From NCBI GenBank assembly GCA_020726505.1, contig JAHLEZ010000002.1, positions 62,001 to 126,000 on the forward strand: DNA of 64,000 nt, in the 5' to 3' direction. Below, piece by piece: positions 1 to 11,037 of this stretch (position 1 is its first letter; each line of letters starts with the position of its first letter). The notes below the pieces were generated by a model. It did no database searches. It was not told the origin of the DNA and saw only the letters and a program-made list of their open reading frames with translations. The translations under genes and the position numbers were made by a program. Origin of the DNA: Leptodontidium sp. MPI-SDFR-AT-0119. Lineage: Eukaryota; Ascomycota; Leotiomycetes; Helotiales; Leptodontidiaceae.

Positions 1-832
1 GGTGACTCGTTCCACGATCAAGGGGATATTCTCTTTTGTCAGAGGATCCCATGATGCTGTCCCCAGTGTTGGTGATTGAATTGCCATTGGCGCCATGATA
101 GAGAAAATTCCTAGTGGACAGTGCAAAGAGAGTACGATGGTCTGCTGTTTGAAGCGTTGGAGAATATAAGAGTTCCGTGAATTTTTGAGAAGCCAACAAG
201 TCTTCCTGTTTCAAAGCGTTTGAGGAATGCAGTATTCAGCCCCCATCTCACCAAGCGGCCGTTCCGCTGCCGCTGTAGCCGAGAGCCCGTTGGGAAATGC
301 AGAGCAAATGTCATGATGCACGGTAGCCATTGCGTTGTGGAGTAAGCAACATAATTCGGTCGATATCAAACCGAGAAGGAAGGCAATTAATATCAAATCT
401 CTCCAGCTTTGGGTCGGGCACCTGGACAATCGCCCGCTGGACATCCCCCGACTCTCCGCGAACCACTGACAGTAAAGTCCCTTCACAGCCGACAACCCTG
501 GAGACCAACCCGGGCAGCATCTCGGGCAGCACCTTTTCCGTTTTCCGTCTAATTTACGCCGCTTGCTTTCCAGAGCACCACCTCAATCGCGGGGTATGGG
601 GTAAAATCAATTCGAGGACCTTGGCAAGGTGGGGAAAATTTCTCCAGCTTTATCTTCACACCATCTGAGAGTCTTCGATACTGAAGATGATAAAGTGTTG
701 CGTTTGTCCCTCGTTTGTCAAGCCATCTGCTTCGTCCGCATCGGCAGCTCGACCTCAGGGGTATTGAATCAATCATATAAGCGACCACCCCCTTCCTCCG
801 TCGAGCAGTACTCTAGGAGCAGTGAGAACAAC
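1..832. other. Left-edge intergenic region with a possible small minus-strand ORF
   Basis: Upstream region of the MFS gene at 833. On the minus strand an ATG at 520-518 opens a frame that can be extended by a possible intron (donor near 268, acceptor near 220) to roughly 86 residues ending in IPQTL. I recognise no family, and the splice sites are only tolerable, so I do not call a gene. It could be a small gene divergent from the permease or non-coding promoter DNA. Confidence 0.25.
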
Positions 833-2857
833 ATGGCATCAACTCAGAAGCCAATTGATGGCAACTCTCCATCAAAGGCGAACGATGAGATCACCAACGT
901 GGAGATTCAGAGACCTTCAGAACACGCTATAGATGATTCACCTGCTGCTTCTCTCCAAGTCATCAAGAATGGCGTCGTTGTGAGTTCGGCAACGAAACCT
1001 CCCGCGAGAGATCTACGGACTGCCTGGTTGTATATCTTCGATTGGTATCCCAGCCATTACAGCAATGAGGAGAAGAGACTTCTCAAGAAGCAAGACCGAA
1101 TCATTCTTCCTCTGATGTAAGTTGCCCATATTTCCGAGAAATAAACTATTACTGATTCAGACACAGCTGCTTGATGTGTGAGATAGGCCAGATCCGTGGT
1201 TCATGTTCCCTACTAATCAAATCACAGACTTTATTAAATGGCTGGATCAGTCCAACATCACCAACGCCTACAACTCTGGAATGAAGGAAGACTTGGGTAT
1301 CAAAGGAATCCAATACAACTTGTTCAGTACTTTCTACAACGTCGGCTACTTAATCATGGAGATTCCTGTAATGTTAGTCATCTCACGGCCTCAGTTTTCA
1401 CGCTTTGTACTCCCTGTCTGCGAGACTCTCTGGACCATCATCACCTTTGTCCAATGCAGGAACAACAGCGTACCTATGATCTACGGGATGAGGTTTCTGA
1501 TGGGACTTCTTGAAACTCCAGCAGCTACTGGGTCCCTCTACATCCTGACTTCATGGTATCGAAGTGACGAAGTCTTCAAACGTGCAGGTGTCTGGTATAT
1601 CAGCAGCAACATCGGTGCAGCATTCGGGGGTTACATGCAGGCGGCAGCGTATAAGGTGGGCGACCAGCTTCTCTTCCCCTAGGAATTTCCACATCCCTTT
1701 CTTCTCGCAAAAATTAACCGTTTTGTAGGGTCTCGATGGTACTCTCGGCATGGCTGGTTGGTAAGTTTTTGGTCCCCTCGCTCAACTTCTTTCTAGCCTC
1801 CTGCTCTACGGCCGTTCGTAGGCTAACGATATTTCTATATAGGCGTTGGGTTTTTATCATCGATGGAGTTATTAGTCTTCCCATTGCTCTTTCTGGATTC
1901 TTCCTTATTCCAGGTCTTCCAACCAGTCCCCGTATCTGGTGGCTCAAGGAAGAAGAGCAGCTGCTCGCTCAAGCCCGCATGCAGACTGATGGTGTTCGAA
2001 AGAGTCGAAGAATTGGCAAGCGTATGCTCAAGCGTGTTTTTACTCACTGGCATTTCTATTTCGCCATTGCGCTTTATGTTTGGTAAGTTTTACACACTCA
2101 AACCTAATGAAACCGTTCTCGTTAATACTGTGATGCAGCTTCCAGTTAACCACCTGGGTCGGTGGTCAAATGGGTCTCTGGGTAAAGTCTACGAAGCAAT
2201 ACTCTGTCGAGCTTATCAATATTCTACCTACTGGTACTCAACTTATGGCCATCGTAGCTGGTGTTCTTATACCGTCGTTCGCGATGTTAGTTTTGCTTCC
2301 TTCCTACATAATCGATAATGTGTTTCTGAGTTTCTCAGAAAAACTGCTGACCTTTCAACCTCTCCAGGGTCTATCCTATCTGGATGCCATTCTCTTTTGC
2401 GGCCACCGTTCTCCTCTTCTGCAACATCTGCTTGCGAGTCTGGAATATTCCCCTCGGAATGAAGTTTGCGGCGTGGTTCCTCATGGGATTCAATTCTTGC
2501 ATGACACCCATGATCTTCCCATTCATCCATCTCATCATGAAGGATGACAACGAAGCAAGAGCATTCACCACTGGTGCAATGATGACTATCGGATGGGCTT
2601 TCTTTTCTTGGTATAATGTTGTGGTCTTCCCTGTGACCGAATCACCACGATTTGCGAGAGGTTTCACTGCTAGTATCTGCCTGATCACCATTTACATGTC
2701 ACTCTTTATCGTGGGATACATTTTCTGGCAGCGCGATATCAGAAATGGGTTGTACAAACGGGCAATTGAGGAGGAAGAAAATGAGGAGGCACTGGATCGC
2801 AAAATCGAAGAGGAGGATGCTAAGATCGAGTCGATTCATTTGGAAGAGAAGAAGTGA
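833..2857 (+). CDS. MFS permease, allantoate/pantothenate (Dal5/Liz1-Fen2) type
   Basis: Exons 833-1116, 1161-1177, 1228-1655, 1729-1760, 1843-2082, 2139-2285 and 2368-2857 give a 545-residue protein. It is a plasma-membrane proton-coupled importer of the anion:cation symporter branch of the MFS, whose members carry allantoate, pantothenate, nicotinate or similar anions. The family signature [11 protein letters not shown] lies at the first membrane segment and is only complete after splicing; downstream [10 protein letters not shown] and the [12 protein letters not shown] motif before a late helix are also typical. Twelve membrane segments are expected, with a hydrophilic N-terminus of about 70 residues and an acidic Glu-rich C-tail. 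The start is the first in-frame ATG after the upstream stop-containing region. Two exons are very short (17 and 32 nt). The exact substrate cannot be read from the sequence. Confidence 0.93.
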
Positions 2858-4281
2858 TGAGTGGAGTCAAGGGATTGTTGGCAGATGAGAATGCAGATAA
2901 ACTTTGAGCCCCCTTTCCTATCAATTGAGTGTCTGTCAGCGCGATATCATTTAGTAGGCTAGCAACTCTCTCTATCCTATTCTGCAGTGCCACCTTTATT
3001 TCTTAACGATGACCATTCACCAGTCGAACATTTCTTGGAGATGACCTTTCGATTCACCAGTAAAATATTTGACACTATTGGGCTCATTCTGGGACTCCAC
3101 TTGAAGCTGTACGACACTTTTCAAAGGCTCGGATTATAATCTATCCCCTCAACTGCCAGATACAACCTTTCAAAGGTACAGCGCTGAAGCGGTTGCCATA
3201 GTTGCAGCGTATTACAGGGCCTGCACGCTAAGACTCCAGTGATGTAGACGCTGAATTTGGGTGTTCCTCGCTTAATATAGGGTATCGCTACAGGCCTTTC
3301 GGGCCTGGAAAAAGGTTGTACCGCATGGCAGTTATTCGTAAGGGGAAAAGTCAAAAAAAGGTTGATCAAAACCTCATGTTCACAGTTATTTCTGAAATAG
3401 TTTTATGTCGTAAAGCAATTAAAATTAGTTGTAACTATGATTTCGAAGGATAATACGGTTTGGACGCTAACATCATCTACTGGATTCACTGTGTATAATC
3501 TTTGGTCTGAACCCAATATAGTCCAAAAATATGTACTCCAATGTTTGCTGTGGGTGGTCGTCTTCATTGCTTGCGATCTTTAGTTGTCCGCCTTATGCTG
3601 GATGTGTTCAGCTGAAGTGACCTCGGTAGCTATTTTTAGTGGCATCTCTTATATTGCTGGAAAACTACAGCAGCAAATATCCTGAAGTTCTCAGAATAGT
3701 ATACAACAATTTATTTAACTTCCAGCTTTGAAGGATTTGAGGTTCTGAGTACCCGGAGGTGAGCACTTTTAATCCTTGTCTCGAGATGGTGAGGCTTATG
3801 AGGACAAGATGTCTTCATCGATTAAGCCATTCAAGGCTTGAAGAAGGCTACAAGATTCAGCCCGCTCTTCCATTTCAATTTTCGCCGAAGTTCGAGAACC
3901 TCAAGTCGTTAGCTCGCGAGCTTCCCAATCAGAGAAGGGACATCTTCGCGGGCACATTCCACGACTATGACATAATGTACGATAGGATGATAAATCGCTT
4001 ACTTTGTTTAGCTCCAGAAGTCCGCCGTCAATAGCGCATGGGACTACAACTATCTAAACCTGCATGGCGCCAAGGATCCCAATACGATTGGCTCAAAATG
4101 TCCCTCGGCTATACTACTGTTGCTTGTGTCCTAACGGGCTGTAAGAAAAGATCAATGAGCCCCCTTTCATCTACTTTGCGGCTCTGCGGTGTTCACAGAC
4201 GACTTGGTCATTATTCATCTCTGCGTCTCTTTGGGTTTCTGTACAAGAGCCAGAGGACTTGCACATACTGCGATTGCGACC
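2858..4281. other. Intergenic region, no supported gene
   Basis: AT-rich spacer between the MFS permease and the copper oxidase. A 91-codon plus-strand frame at 3759-4034 is open but has no recognisable domain and no convincing splice partners, so it is not called. Otherwise I see nothing here beyond the presumed terminator of the permease and the promoter of the oxidase. Confidence 0.5.
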
Positions 4282-6291
4282 ATGTTTCTTTCCCAACCTC
4301 CACTTCTTTTGACATTTGGTCTCTTGGTAATTGCTCAATCTGTTTCTGCGTCGAGCAGCACTACCCTATCAAGAAGCGCCACCACATCCAGGAGCACGAC
4401 ACTTTCAGAAAGCACCTCAAATCTAATATCCTCTGTCGCATCCCATGCTACAAATCTGCCACTTGTCTGTGCTGGGGGACTGCCTGCCTCCAGAATCATC
4501 ACGACCAAAAACAAGTTCGAATTCGCTGTCTGCCTAGGTACCGACTTGCAAGGAGGTGACGATACGGTTGTAGGTAACATAAAAAGCATCGAACAGCTTG
4601 CCGAGGATTGTTCGCAGAGGCTGTCATGTCTAGCGTCGTCTTGGGAGAAAGTGTTCAACTTCGCATATCGCAAAGTCGTCTTGACCGTCTCCAAAGCCTC
4701 TGAGAAGGTCGATTCAATCGTTAGGATTAGCTCTGGCCCACCGCCAGACCCTGCAGAGAGAGGAGTCACCGGGCAATGGAGCGACATTATCAAGATTCCT
4801 GTCATCCCAGTTGCTGTTTTCCTGGTGTCTGAGAAGCCTAGAATCACTCGCTTGTTGGCATTTTCTGCTTTTGAGCCGCTGTGGTTCGGTGGCGCAAAGG
4901 GACGCACACAGTTTGCAGAGTATAATATTGAGACGGGGGCTGTCTCTCATCGAAATATTACTAACACCCACCATGAGATGTTCTGTCCTGGGATCAGTAC
5001 ATTGCAGGATGGTAGAGTCGTGATATCTGGTGGGACGGATGCAAATCGCACGAGCATATATGATCCGAAAACGAACAACTTTATAGCGGGTCCTAACATG
5101 CAAATTGCCAGAGGATATCAGTCATCGGCTACTTTATCAGACGGGAAGATCTTCACGCTCGGTGGTTCGTGGGATGGACCTGTGGGTGTTAGAGATGGGG
5201 AAGTTTACGACTCGATTGCGAGTACATGGACAAGATTACCTGGCGCTGTTGTGCAACCTTCGTTAACACAAGATGAGGTAGAAGATAAGAGAGATAACCA
5301 CCAATGGTTCTTTAGCTGGCGCAATGAGTCTATCTTCCAAGCCGGGCCCAGCAAACAGATGAATTGGTATTGGGGATCTGGGTCGGGGAGAGTACAGTCA
5401 GTTGGTGCTCGTGACACCGAGGATGCTATGTGTGGGATCTTCGCTGTGTACGATGCATTGAGAGGGAAGATAGTCACTGCCGCTGGTACTCCTAGTTACG
5501 ATCACAGTACCCCTAACAGGAAAGCCTTCCATATGACTATCGACGCACCCGGTGCGCCGCCCACAGTTGAACGACTGCCTGATCTTGCCCAAGGGCGAGC
5601 ATTCGCTAACGCTATTATCCTTCCCGATGGGACTGTCCTCATCACAGGCGGCCAAACATACTCCAAGTCGTTCACCGACGAAGGCTCTATCTTCGTTCCC
5701 GAACTCTTCGACCCGGCAACGAAGACATTCCGGCAGCTAGCTGCGATGAAGGTCCCTCGGAATTACCACTCAACAGCCATCCTCCTGCCTGATGGCCGTG
5801 TTTTTAGTGCCGGTGGTGGCTTGTGCCGGCCTGATGGCAAGTGTGCAAAACAAGGATCTGACCATCCAGATGCCGAGATTTTCTCGCCGCCTTACCTCTT
5901 CAATCAGGATGGAAGCGAGGCTAGAAGACCAGTGATAGCAACTCTATCTTCTAACGTTGATCTCGATGGATATTTTGTCCGTCCTGGAGGAATCTTAACA
6001 CTTACTCTTGCTGAGGATCAGCCAGGCGTGAAATTCTCCTTCGTGAGAGTAGGGACGAATACGCATTCGGTCAACACGGATCAAAGACGAGTCCCGTTAG
6101 AAGACGTCCGAAAGGTCGGGAACATGTATACTCTGGCTTTGCCTCATGATACGGGGATTCTCACTCCTGGTGATTGGTATATGTTTGCCATCTCAGCCGA
6201 AGGCGGCACCCCTAGCGTGTCCCGTACAGTAAATGTCATGTTGTGCGGGCGGCTTCAGAGGTGCAATTCTGAGGACGAATTCAGGGGTTGA
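4282..6291 (+). CDS. Secreted copper radical oxidase, galactose oxidase type (AA5_2-like)
   Basis: Single-exon protein of 669 residues. Such enzymes oxidise primary alcohols (galactose, raffinose, aryl or alkyl alcohols) to aldehydes outside the cell, making hydrogen peroxide. The start at 4282 gives a clear signal peptide (LLLTFGLLVIAQSVSA) followed by a Ser/Thr linker; the longer frame from 4189 would bury it. Residues about 50-120 form a Cys-containing module that may be PAN/apple-like. The kelch-type propeller carries every catalytic residue of the family: Cys235 (MFCPG) and Tyr279 (ARGYQSS) for the thioether cofactor, stacking Trp297 (GGSW), axial Tyr495 with His496 (RNYHS), and His595 (THSVNTDQRR). 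A C-terminal Ig-like domain follows. The galactose-binding CBM32 of Fusarium galactose oxidase is not seen, so aryl or alkyl alcohols are at least as likely as galactose. Confidence 0.93.
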   Translation: MFLSQPPLLLTFGLLVIAQSVSASSSTTLSRSATTSRSTTLSESTSNLISSVASHATNLPLVCAGGLPASRIITTKNKFEFAVCLGTDLQGGDDTVVGNIKSIEQLAEDCSQRLSCLASSWEKVFNFAYRKVVLTVSKASEKVDSIVRISSGPPPDPAERGVTGQWSDIIKIPVIPVAVFLVSEKPRITRLLAFSAFEPLWFGGAKGRTQFAEYNIETGAVSHRNITNTHHEMFCPGISTLQDGRVVISGGTDANRTSIYDPKTNNFIAGPNMQIARGYQSSATLSDGKIFTLGGSWDGPVGVRDGEVYDSIASTWTRLPGAVVQPSLTQDEVEDKRDNHQWFFSWRNESIFQAGPSKQMNWYWGSGSGRVQSVGARDTEDAMCGIFAVYDALRGKIVTAAGTPSYDHSTPNRKAFHMTIDAPGAPPTVERLPDLAQGRAFANAIILPDGTVLITGGQTYSKSFTDEGSIFVPELFDPATKTFRQLAAMKVPRNYHSTAILLPDGRVFSAGGGLCRPDGKCAKQGSDHPDAEIFSPPYLFNQDGSEARRPVIATLSSNVDLDGYFVRPGGILTLTLAEDQPGVKFSFVRVGTNTHSVNTDQRRVPLEDVRKVGNMYTLALPHDTGILTPGDWYMFAISAEGGTPSVSRTVNVMLCGRLQRCNSEDEFRG

Positions 6292-7054
6292 TGGAGCAAA
6301 TCCTTATCAATGGCTTCCTTGATTATGCCGAGATACTCTTCCTTCTCGGTCTCTACCTTGTCTTCATTATCAGACAGACATAATAGAATGGCAGCACGAA
6401 TGCTTTGATTTTGAAAGATAATGAGGATATGGGACAGAAGAATAGGGTATTAGAGTAATGGTAATCGGACTTAGCCTGGAACAGCCAAGGTCTAGTAATA
6501 CTGGGGGAAAGGGGGGATTACACAGTATTTGCTTGTAAAGTCTTAGATTATCTATCTGTTTTTAGTAAAGTGGTCAATGGAAGTGGCACATAATAGCCTA
6601 TACTGGTTCCATCTGCCAGCCGGATTGGGATGTGTGGAATGCGAAGTTTGGAGATATCAGTGATGGGTTAGAATTCAGCTAGTGCTTTTAAGTGTATTAT
6701 TTTATACTATTAAAACCAATCCCTCCCACAATACTCGAAGCGTGTATCGTACACCATCGAATTCTGTCTGGCATTCACTCAATTAACAATGCCGCTTTAA
6801 GCGAGACGTTTGTTTTCGTCGATATTCAACTTATAGATTCATAATTCACGCTTTTTACAAGGATTTAAATTGAAAGAAAGGTCCCAGATAAATATAAATA
6901 CATTCATTGTTCAAGTTATAAGGAGATCTATCATCCCCTGCCTTGATATCTCTTAGCGCGAAAGTTTTGGTTGACTCGGACCAGCCGCCGTCTCACCTAT
7001 ATGTACTCGAAAATAACGTCATTGCTCTTTACATCCAGTGAGTAGTAGTCTCAT
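6292..7054. other. Intergenic region between convergent genes
   Basis: Lies between the stop of the oxidase (plus) and the stop of the Arg/Ser-rich gene (minus). AT-rich, with several A/T runs suitable for 3' end formation of both transcripts. No gene seen. Confidence 0.5.
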
Positions 7055-8968
7055 CTAGCTGTATTCGGAGATAATGTTACCGTCTCTTGAGTCCAGTCTG
7101 TAGCCCATAAATGTGCTTGGACCAGTTACACCAAACAACCAGATGCCTAGAACGGGACCGCTAAGATTCGGAGGTGCCGCGATGATCTGTCGACCATCCC
7201 AAACCTGACCAAGTTGAGGATTGTAGTACACCTGGACTAAACCAGAAGATGCAGATCGAGAAAACTGTCCCCTGGGAGAGCGAGATCGACGACGTCTTCT
7301 TCTGTCTCTGCTCCTGCTTCTGGAACGATCTCGAGATGACGATGCGGCTGAATACGCGGGGGAATAGCGGCTCGCTGTAGAATAGTTTTGAGATGAAGGG
7401 CTTGAAGATAATGTAAGTGCGTTGCTTCTGCTGCCTGTATCATCTGGAGAACAGCCATCGCGCAAGCGTAGGATAGCAAATATGCGTAACCAATCCGGGC
7501 CTGGCTTCCTCGCAGCTCTGGAGGCAGCAGATTCTGGGCCAAAAGTCTCGTCAAGAAGTAGCCTGATAGCCCTCTCGCTCTGTTCTAAAAACTGGCTCTC
7601 ATGGATTTCCTGACGCCAACGCTCACGAGTCGCGACCAGGTTGCCCGAGTAGCGACGTCGGCTTTCGCTTGATTTGTATTTGGCCTTTGCAGCCAGTGAT
7701 GTGTCATCCGCGGTCTCGGGGCCGAATTGCTCTTTCAAAAAGATATTCGTAGCATGTAAAGTGTACCCTATGAGCAAGAGATATTGCCGGACTTCAAAGC
7801 GGTCCTTCATGGGATCCTTGCTCCACAATAGGCCCAGAGGCAGGGACCCAGGTGGTGGATCTTGGATTTTTTTGCGGGAAGAATTGCCTGCCTTGGATGA
7901 GGGTGGAAGTCCCATATCAGGAGGTCCAACGTCTTTCTTAAGCCACATGTCGACCCATGCTGCCATCCGGCCTTCACTTAACAGCTCCTGACGCAGCATG
8001 TTTCTAGACATCTTGTCAACAGGGGGGCGTGTATCTATGTATGGCGAGGGAGAGCGTCTTCTTGGTGGGCTTGAATGGCGGGATCTGGATCTCAATCTTC
8101 CTCTGATTGTCGGTGCGGGACTGGAATTGCGCGATGTAGCTGAATCCGACAGGCTTAGCCCATCCATCATCTCATCGATTTCGTTATTAGAACGTCCTTC
8201 GTCAGCAAGTTCTTGCCTTAGTCGCCTTCGCTCCCTTTCTGTGATAGGGCTACGATCACTACCTGACGGCTTGCTGGGCTTGGATCGAGATGGTCTAATT
8301 GTGCTTTCCGTCGGTGTCGGAGAGGGATATCTGGATCTCGAACTTCTCATCGTGGATGCTGGTGAGGCGTCGCGCGTCCGAGAAGTCCTTGATGTGCTTA
8401 CTGATGCAGACGATGAAGGAACTCCGGATCTCCATCTGCGAATTCTCGATCGTGGTGATTCGCCTCTGGTCGCGGAGCTTCTCACTGTGGAGGCTGGAGA
8501 AGTGTTTCTTGTTCTTGATGTCCTGACCGTGGATGCTGGACTTGGCTGTCTATCTCTTGACGTCCTGGATGTTCGGGAAGTGCTTGCCGTGGGCGCTGGG
8601 GATGGCTGTCTGGTTCTGGAAGTTCGGACAGTAGAAGCAGGGCTTGGATCTCTTCTTCTGGAAGTCCTATCCGTCCTATCCGTTCTATCAGTCCTTCCCG
8701 TCCGTGATGTGCCAGCCGTTGGGGTAGGGGAAGGTCGTCTTCGAGGAGGGGCGATCTTTGGGGTTCTTGCTTGGAACTCCTTCTCCACTCTGACCTTCGC
8801 TCTCTCGTAGGTTAAACCAGAATCAATGAAGTCCCTCATGAGTTGGCCTCGCGAGCTGCAAGTCCGGTAGGAGTTCCAGGATGACGGCTCATGCTCAATG
8901 ATCTCTGACCGTTCATGCTCAGGGGTGGTTGGTCGCGGACGCGGGTCGAGGGGCTTTCTGTCCGGCAT
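7055..8968 (-). CDS. Arg/Ser-repeat protein of unknown function
   Basis: Uninterrupted frame of 637 residues with ATG at 8968. I do not recognise a family. Residues 68-245 are a low-complexity RS-type region built from degenerate TSRTR-xxSPASTVR units, like the RS domains of splicing and chromatin-associated nuclear proteins, which are heavily phosphorylated. Two copies of a short helix-like motif, LRQELxxEGRxxxxxD, occur at about 250-265 and 325-340, and a weaker relative is at 40-64. A second pair, FLKEQFGPETA and LLDETFGPESA, occurs further on. A second RS tract near residue 550 precedes a conserved-looking C-terminus containing VYYNPQLGQVWDGRQII. The repeats also make the opposite strand open (7998-8810), which I regard as a shadow. 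A nuclear role is inference only. Confidence 0.75.
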   Translation of the reverse strand: MPDRKPLDPRPRPTTPEHERSEIIEHEPSSWNSYRTCSSRGQLMRDFIDSGLTYERAKVRVEKEFQARTPKIAPPRRRPSPTPTAGTSRTGRTDRTDRTDRTSRRRDPSPASTVRTSRTRQPSPAPTASTSRTSRTSRDRQPSPASTVRTSRTRNTSPASTVRSSATRGESPRSRIRRWRSGVPSSSASVSTSRTSRTRDASPASTMRSSRSRYPSPTPTESTIRPSRSKPSKPSGSDRSPITERERRRLRQELADEGRSNNEIDEMMDGLSLSDSATSRNSSPAPTIRGRLRSRSRHSSPPRRRSPSPYIDTRPPVDKMSRNMLRQELLSEGRMAAWVDMWLKKDVGPPDMGLPPSSKAGNSSRKKIQDPPPGSLPLGLLWSKDPMKDRFEVRQYLLLIGYTLHATNIFLKEQFGPETADDTSLAAKAKYKSSESRRRYSGNLVATRERWRQEIHESQFLEQSERAIRLLLDETFGPESAASRAARKPGPDWLRIFAILRLRDGCSPDDTGSRSNALTLSSSPSSQNYSTASRYSPAYSAASSSRDRSRSRSRDRRRRRRSRSPRGQFSRSASSGLVQVYYNPQLGQVWDGRQIIAAPPNLSGPVLGIWLFGVTGPSTFMGYRLDSRDGNIISEYS

Positions 8969-9711
8969 CTTGTCGTATTACTGAACTATGCTGAGCAATT
9001 GGTATTGCTGATGCAGAGTATGCAGGAAGTAGCGAGGAATGATAAAGAGTGCGTAATCTGGGATTGAAGTGACTTGAGGACCGCCAATTGCGAGTCATAA
9101 TAACAATGTTAGATAACATTGTTCTGGCGATGACCCTTTCAAGTGAACAGACTATTGATCTGTTTCAAAGATTCAAAATTCCCACAAGGACTCGGGTTTG
9201 AAGGCCTTCTTGATCCATAAATGTTATGAATTCATCGGCGACAAAGAGGCCTTGAAGCCTTCGGCTTATACTTTATAGCCTTGGCACATCCCTTTTGATC
9301 AAGGATTGGCCAAAGCCTCGGCAGCTTGGACGAGGGAAGACTCGGCTAAATGGAAAACAAAGGGGTGACAATGGAGTATTGAGATATCTTGGAGGGGCTT
9401 CTTTCAATGCTCTATTCCGCTTGAAAGGGTAAGATGATAAAAGCTATGACGAGTAGTCTTGATTGATCCTTTTCATGGAATGCAGAAAGGCTGATGCTGC
9501 GGCACTTACACCCACAGTTTTGAGTCACGTGACATGATAGTGACATCTTACCTTCGATATCGATCACTTGCGTTGAGACAACAAGAGCAAGCGAATGATG
9601 ATTTTGACCTAAACCATACATCAAGCTATCTTAAACATCTTCATTTCCAAAATTGAAATTTCATTCACAATCCCCATTCCATTACCACATCACCCATTAA
9701 ACATTCACAAT
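8969..9711. other. Intergenic region
   Basis: Promoter region of the Arg/Ser-repeat gene and 3' flank of the fasciclin gene, both on the minus strand. Contains several short GCCTTG repeats near 9190-9310 but no open frame of note. Confidence 0.45.
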
Positions 9712-11037
9712 TTACATGTTACCCATAACAATAGCGGCACCACCGAAGAGAGCACCGAGACCAATCATACCGGTTTGCATTGGTGCTGCACCTGCAGTGC
9801 TGGAAGAAGTGGCATCTGGGTTGCGAGTTGGGGTTGAAGTGACAGTGGTCGAAGCGGGAGGGACGCCAGATGTGAATGGGACATCAGTAGCACTGCTCGC
9901 TCCAGGGAAAGCTGGAGTAGTAGTGGTCGCGCCAGCCGTGGGAGGAGCAGCAGAAGTGTTGTTGGGGTTGAGAACACTGAGAGATGGTCAGCGCATGTTT
10001 AGAGACAGAAAATTGAGGGGAGAAGTGACATACCTATCGATAACGTGGACAACACCTCCAGCAATCAGGACATCGGGGACAACAACGCGAGCTGAGTTAA
10101 CATAGACTGACCCATTGACAATGGAGATAGTGACGTTGCCTCCGTTGACTGTTGTAAGGGTTGTGTTGCTCAAGATGCTGCTGTATCCCACAGTGCCCTG
10201 AACTACGTGATAGGTTAGGATGCTACTGAGTGCCTCAACGCTGAGATTTGCGGTGGCCGATCCAATGGCCTGGAAAGCATCATTCGAAGGTGCGAAAATG
10301 GTGACATCGTTTAGTCCGTCAACAGTCCCAACCAAGTTGGCAGTTGTGAGAGCTCCAGCAAGCGATGTGAGGTTAAGAGCGCCAGCAGTGTTAGATGCCG
10401 ATTGAGGAACGGTAAGAACTTTGTCGATGACGTGGACAACACCACCGGTGAAGTTGACGTTCTGCAAGAACGTTAGCTATGATTCTACTCGAAACTGTCA
10501 AGCGACTAAACAAGACTTATCGGAGCAAAAGTTACATACAGCGACAGTGACATTGGAATCTGACAGCAAGCCAGTAAAGATCGATGCAGTCTCGCCTCTA
10601 AGTCTAGCCTCGACGACTTGACCACCCGTCACATTCGTGTAGGAGCTGTTCGAAAGGAGGGTTTGGAGGAACTGCGACGAGTTGGTAAAAGCGGATGCTG
10701 GATAAGTGCCATTCAACACATGGTACGTAAGTAATGCCGCGACAGCACCAGCGTCGGTAGCAGCAGCTGCGCCAGCTGTTGAGTTGAGGAATGCAGCAAG
10801 AGCATCGTTACTTGGTGCGAGGATGGTGATGTTTTGTGCTTGGGACAGAGCGCTAACAAGTTCTGAGTTGGCAGAGAGCAGAGCTTCATATGTTAGATAA
10901 CGAAGTGATCATGACGGGAAAAAAGACATACAAGTGAGAGAGCTCAGAGTGCCATTATTGGCGGCGAGGACGTCAGTTAAACTTTGAGCTGAAGTTCCAG
11001 CTACAAGAGCTGCGGGGAGGAGGTGCTTGAGCTGCAT
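9712..11037 (-). CDS. Fasciclin (FAS1) domain surface protein, predicted GPI-anchored
   Basis: Exons, in transcription order, 11037-10932, 10883-10540, 10461-10034 and 9976-9712 give 380 residues. FAS1 proteins are extracellular adhesion or cell-wall proteins. The start at 11037 gives a signal peptide (HLLPAALVAGTSAQS). Two FAS1 domains follow, about residues 19-150 and 151-290, each with the H1-type box TIFAPSNDAF (ITILAPSNDA in the first) and the YHV motif; the second closes with GGVVHVID. N-glycosylation sequons are frequent. The last 75 residues are a Ser/Thr/Pro/Ala-rich stalk ending in a hydrophobic segment (MIGLGALFGGAAIVM), as in GPI-anchored wall proteins. All four exons keep frame with GTATGT donors, so the model is firm. 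Ligand unknown. Confidence 0.92.

Noticed and set aside
3759..4034. 91-codon plus-strand open frame before the copper oxidase
   Set aside because: No domain, no homologous block I recognise, no splice partners that keep a frame.
7998..8810. 270-codon plus-strand open frame
   Set aside because: Antisense shadow of the Arg/Ser repeat gene; its repetitive Leu/Val/Asp composition simply mirrors the SPAST/SRT repeats.
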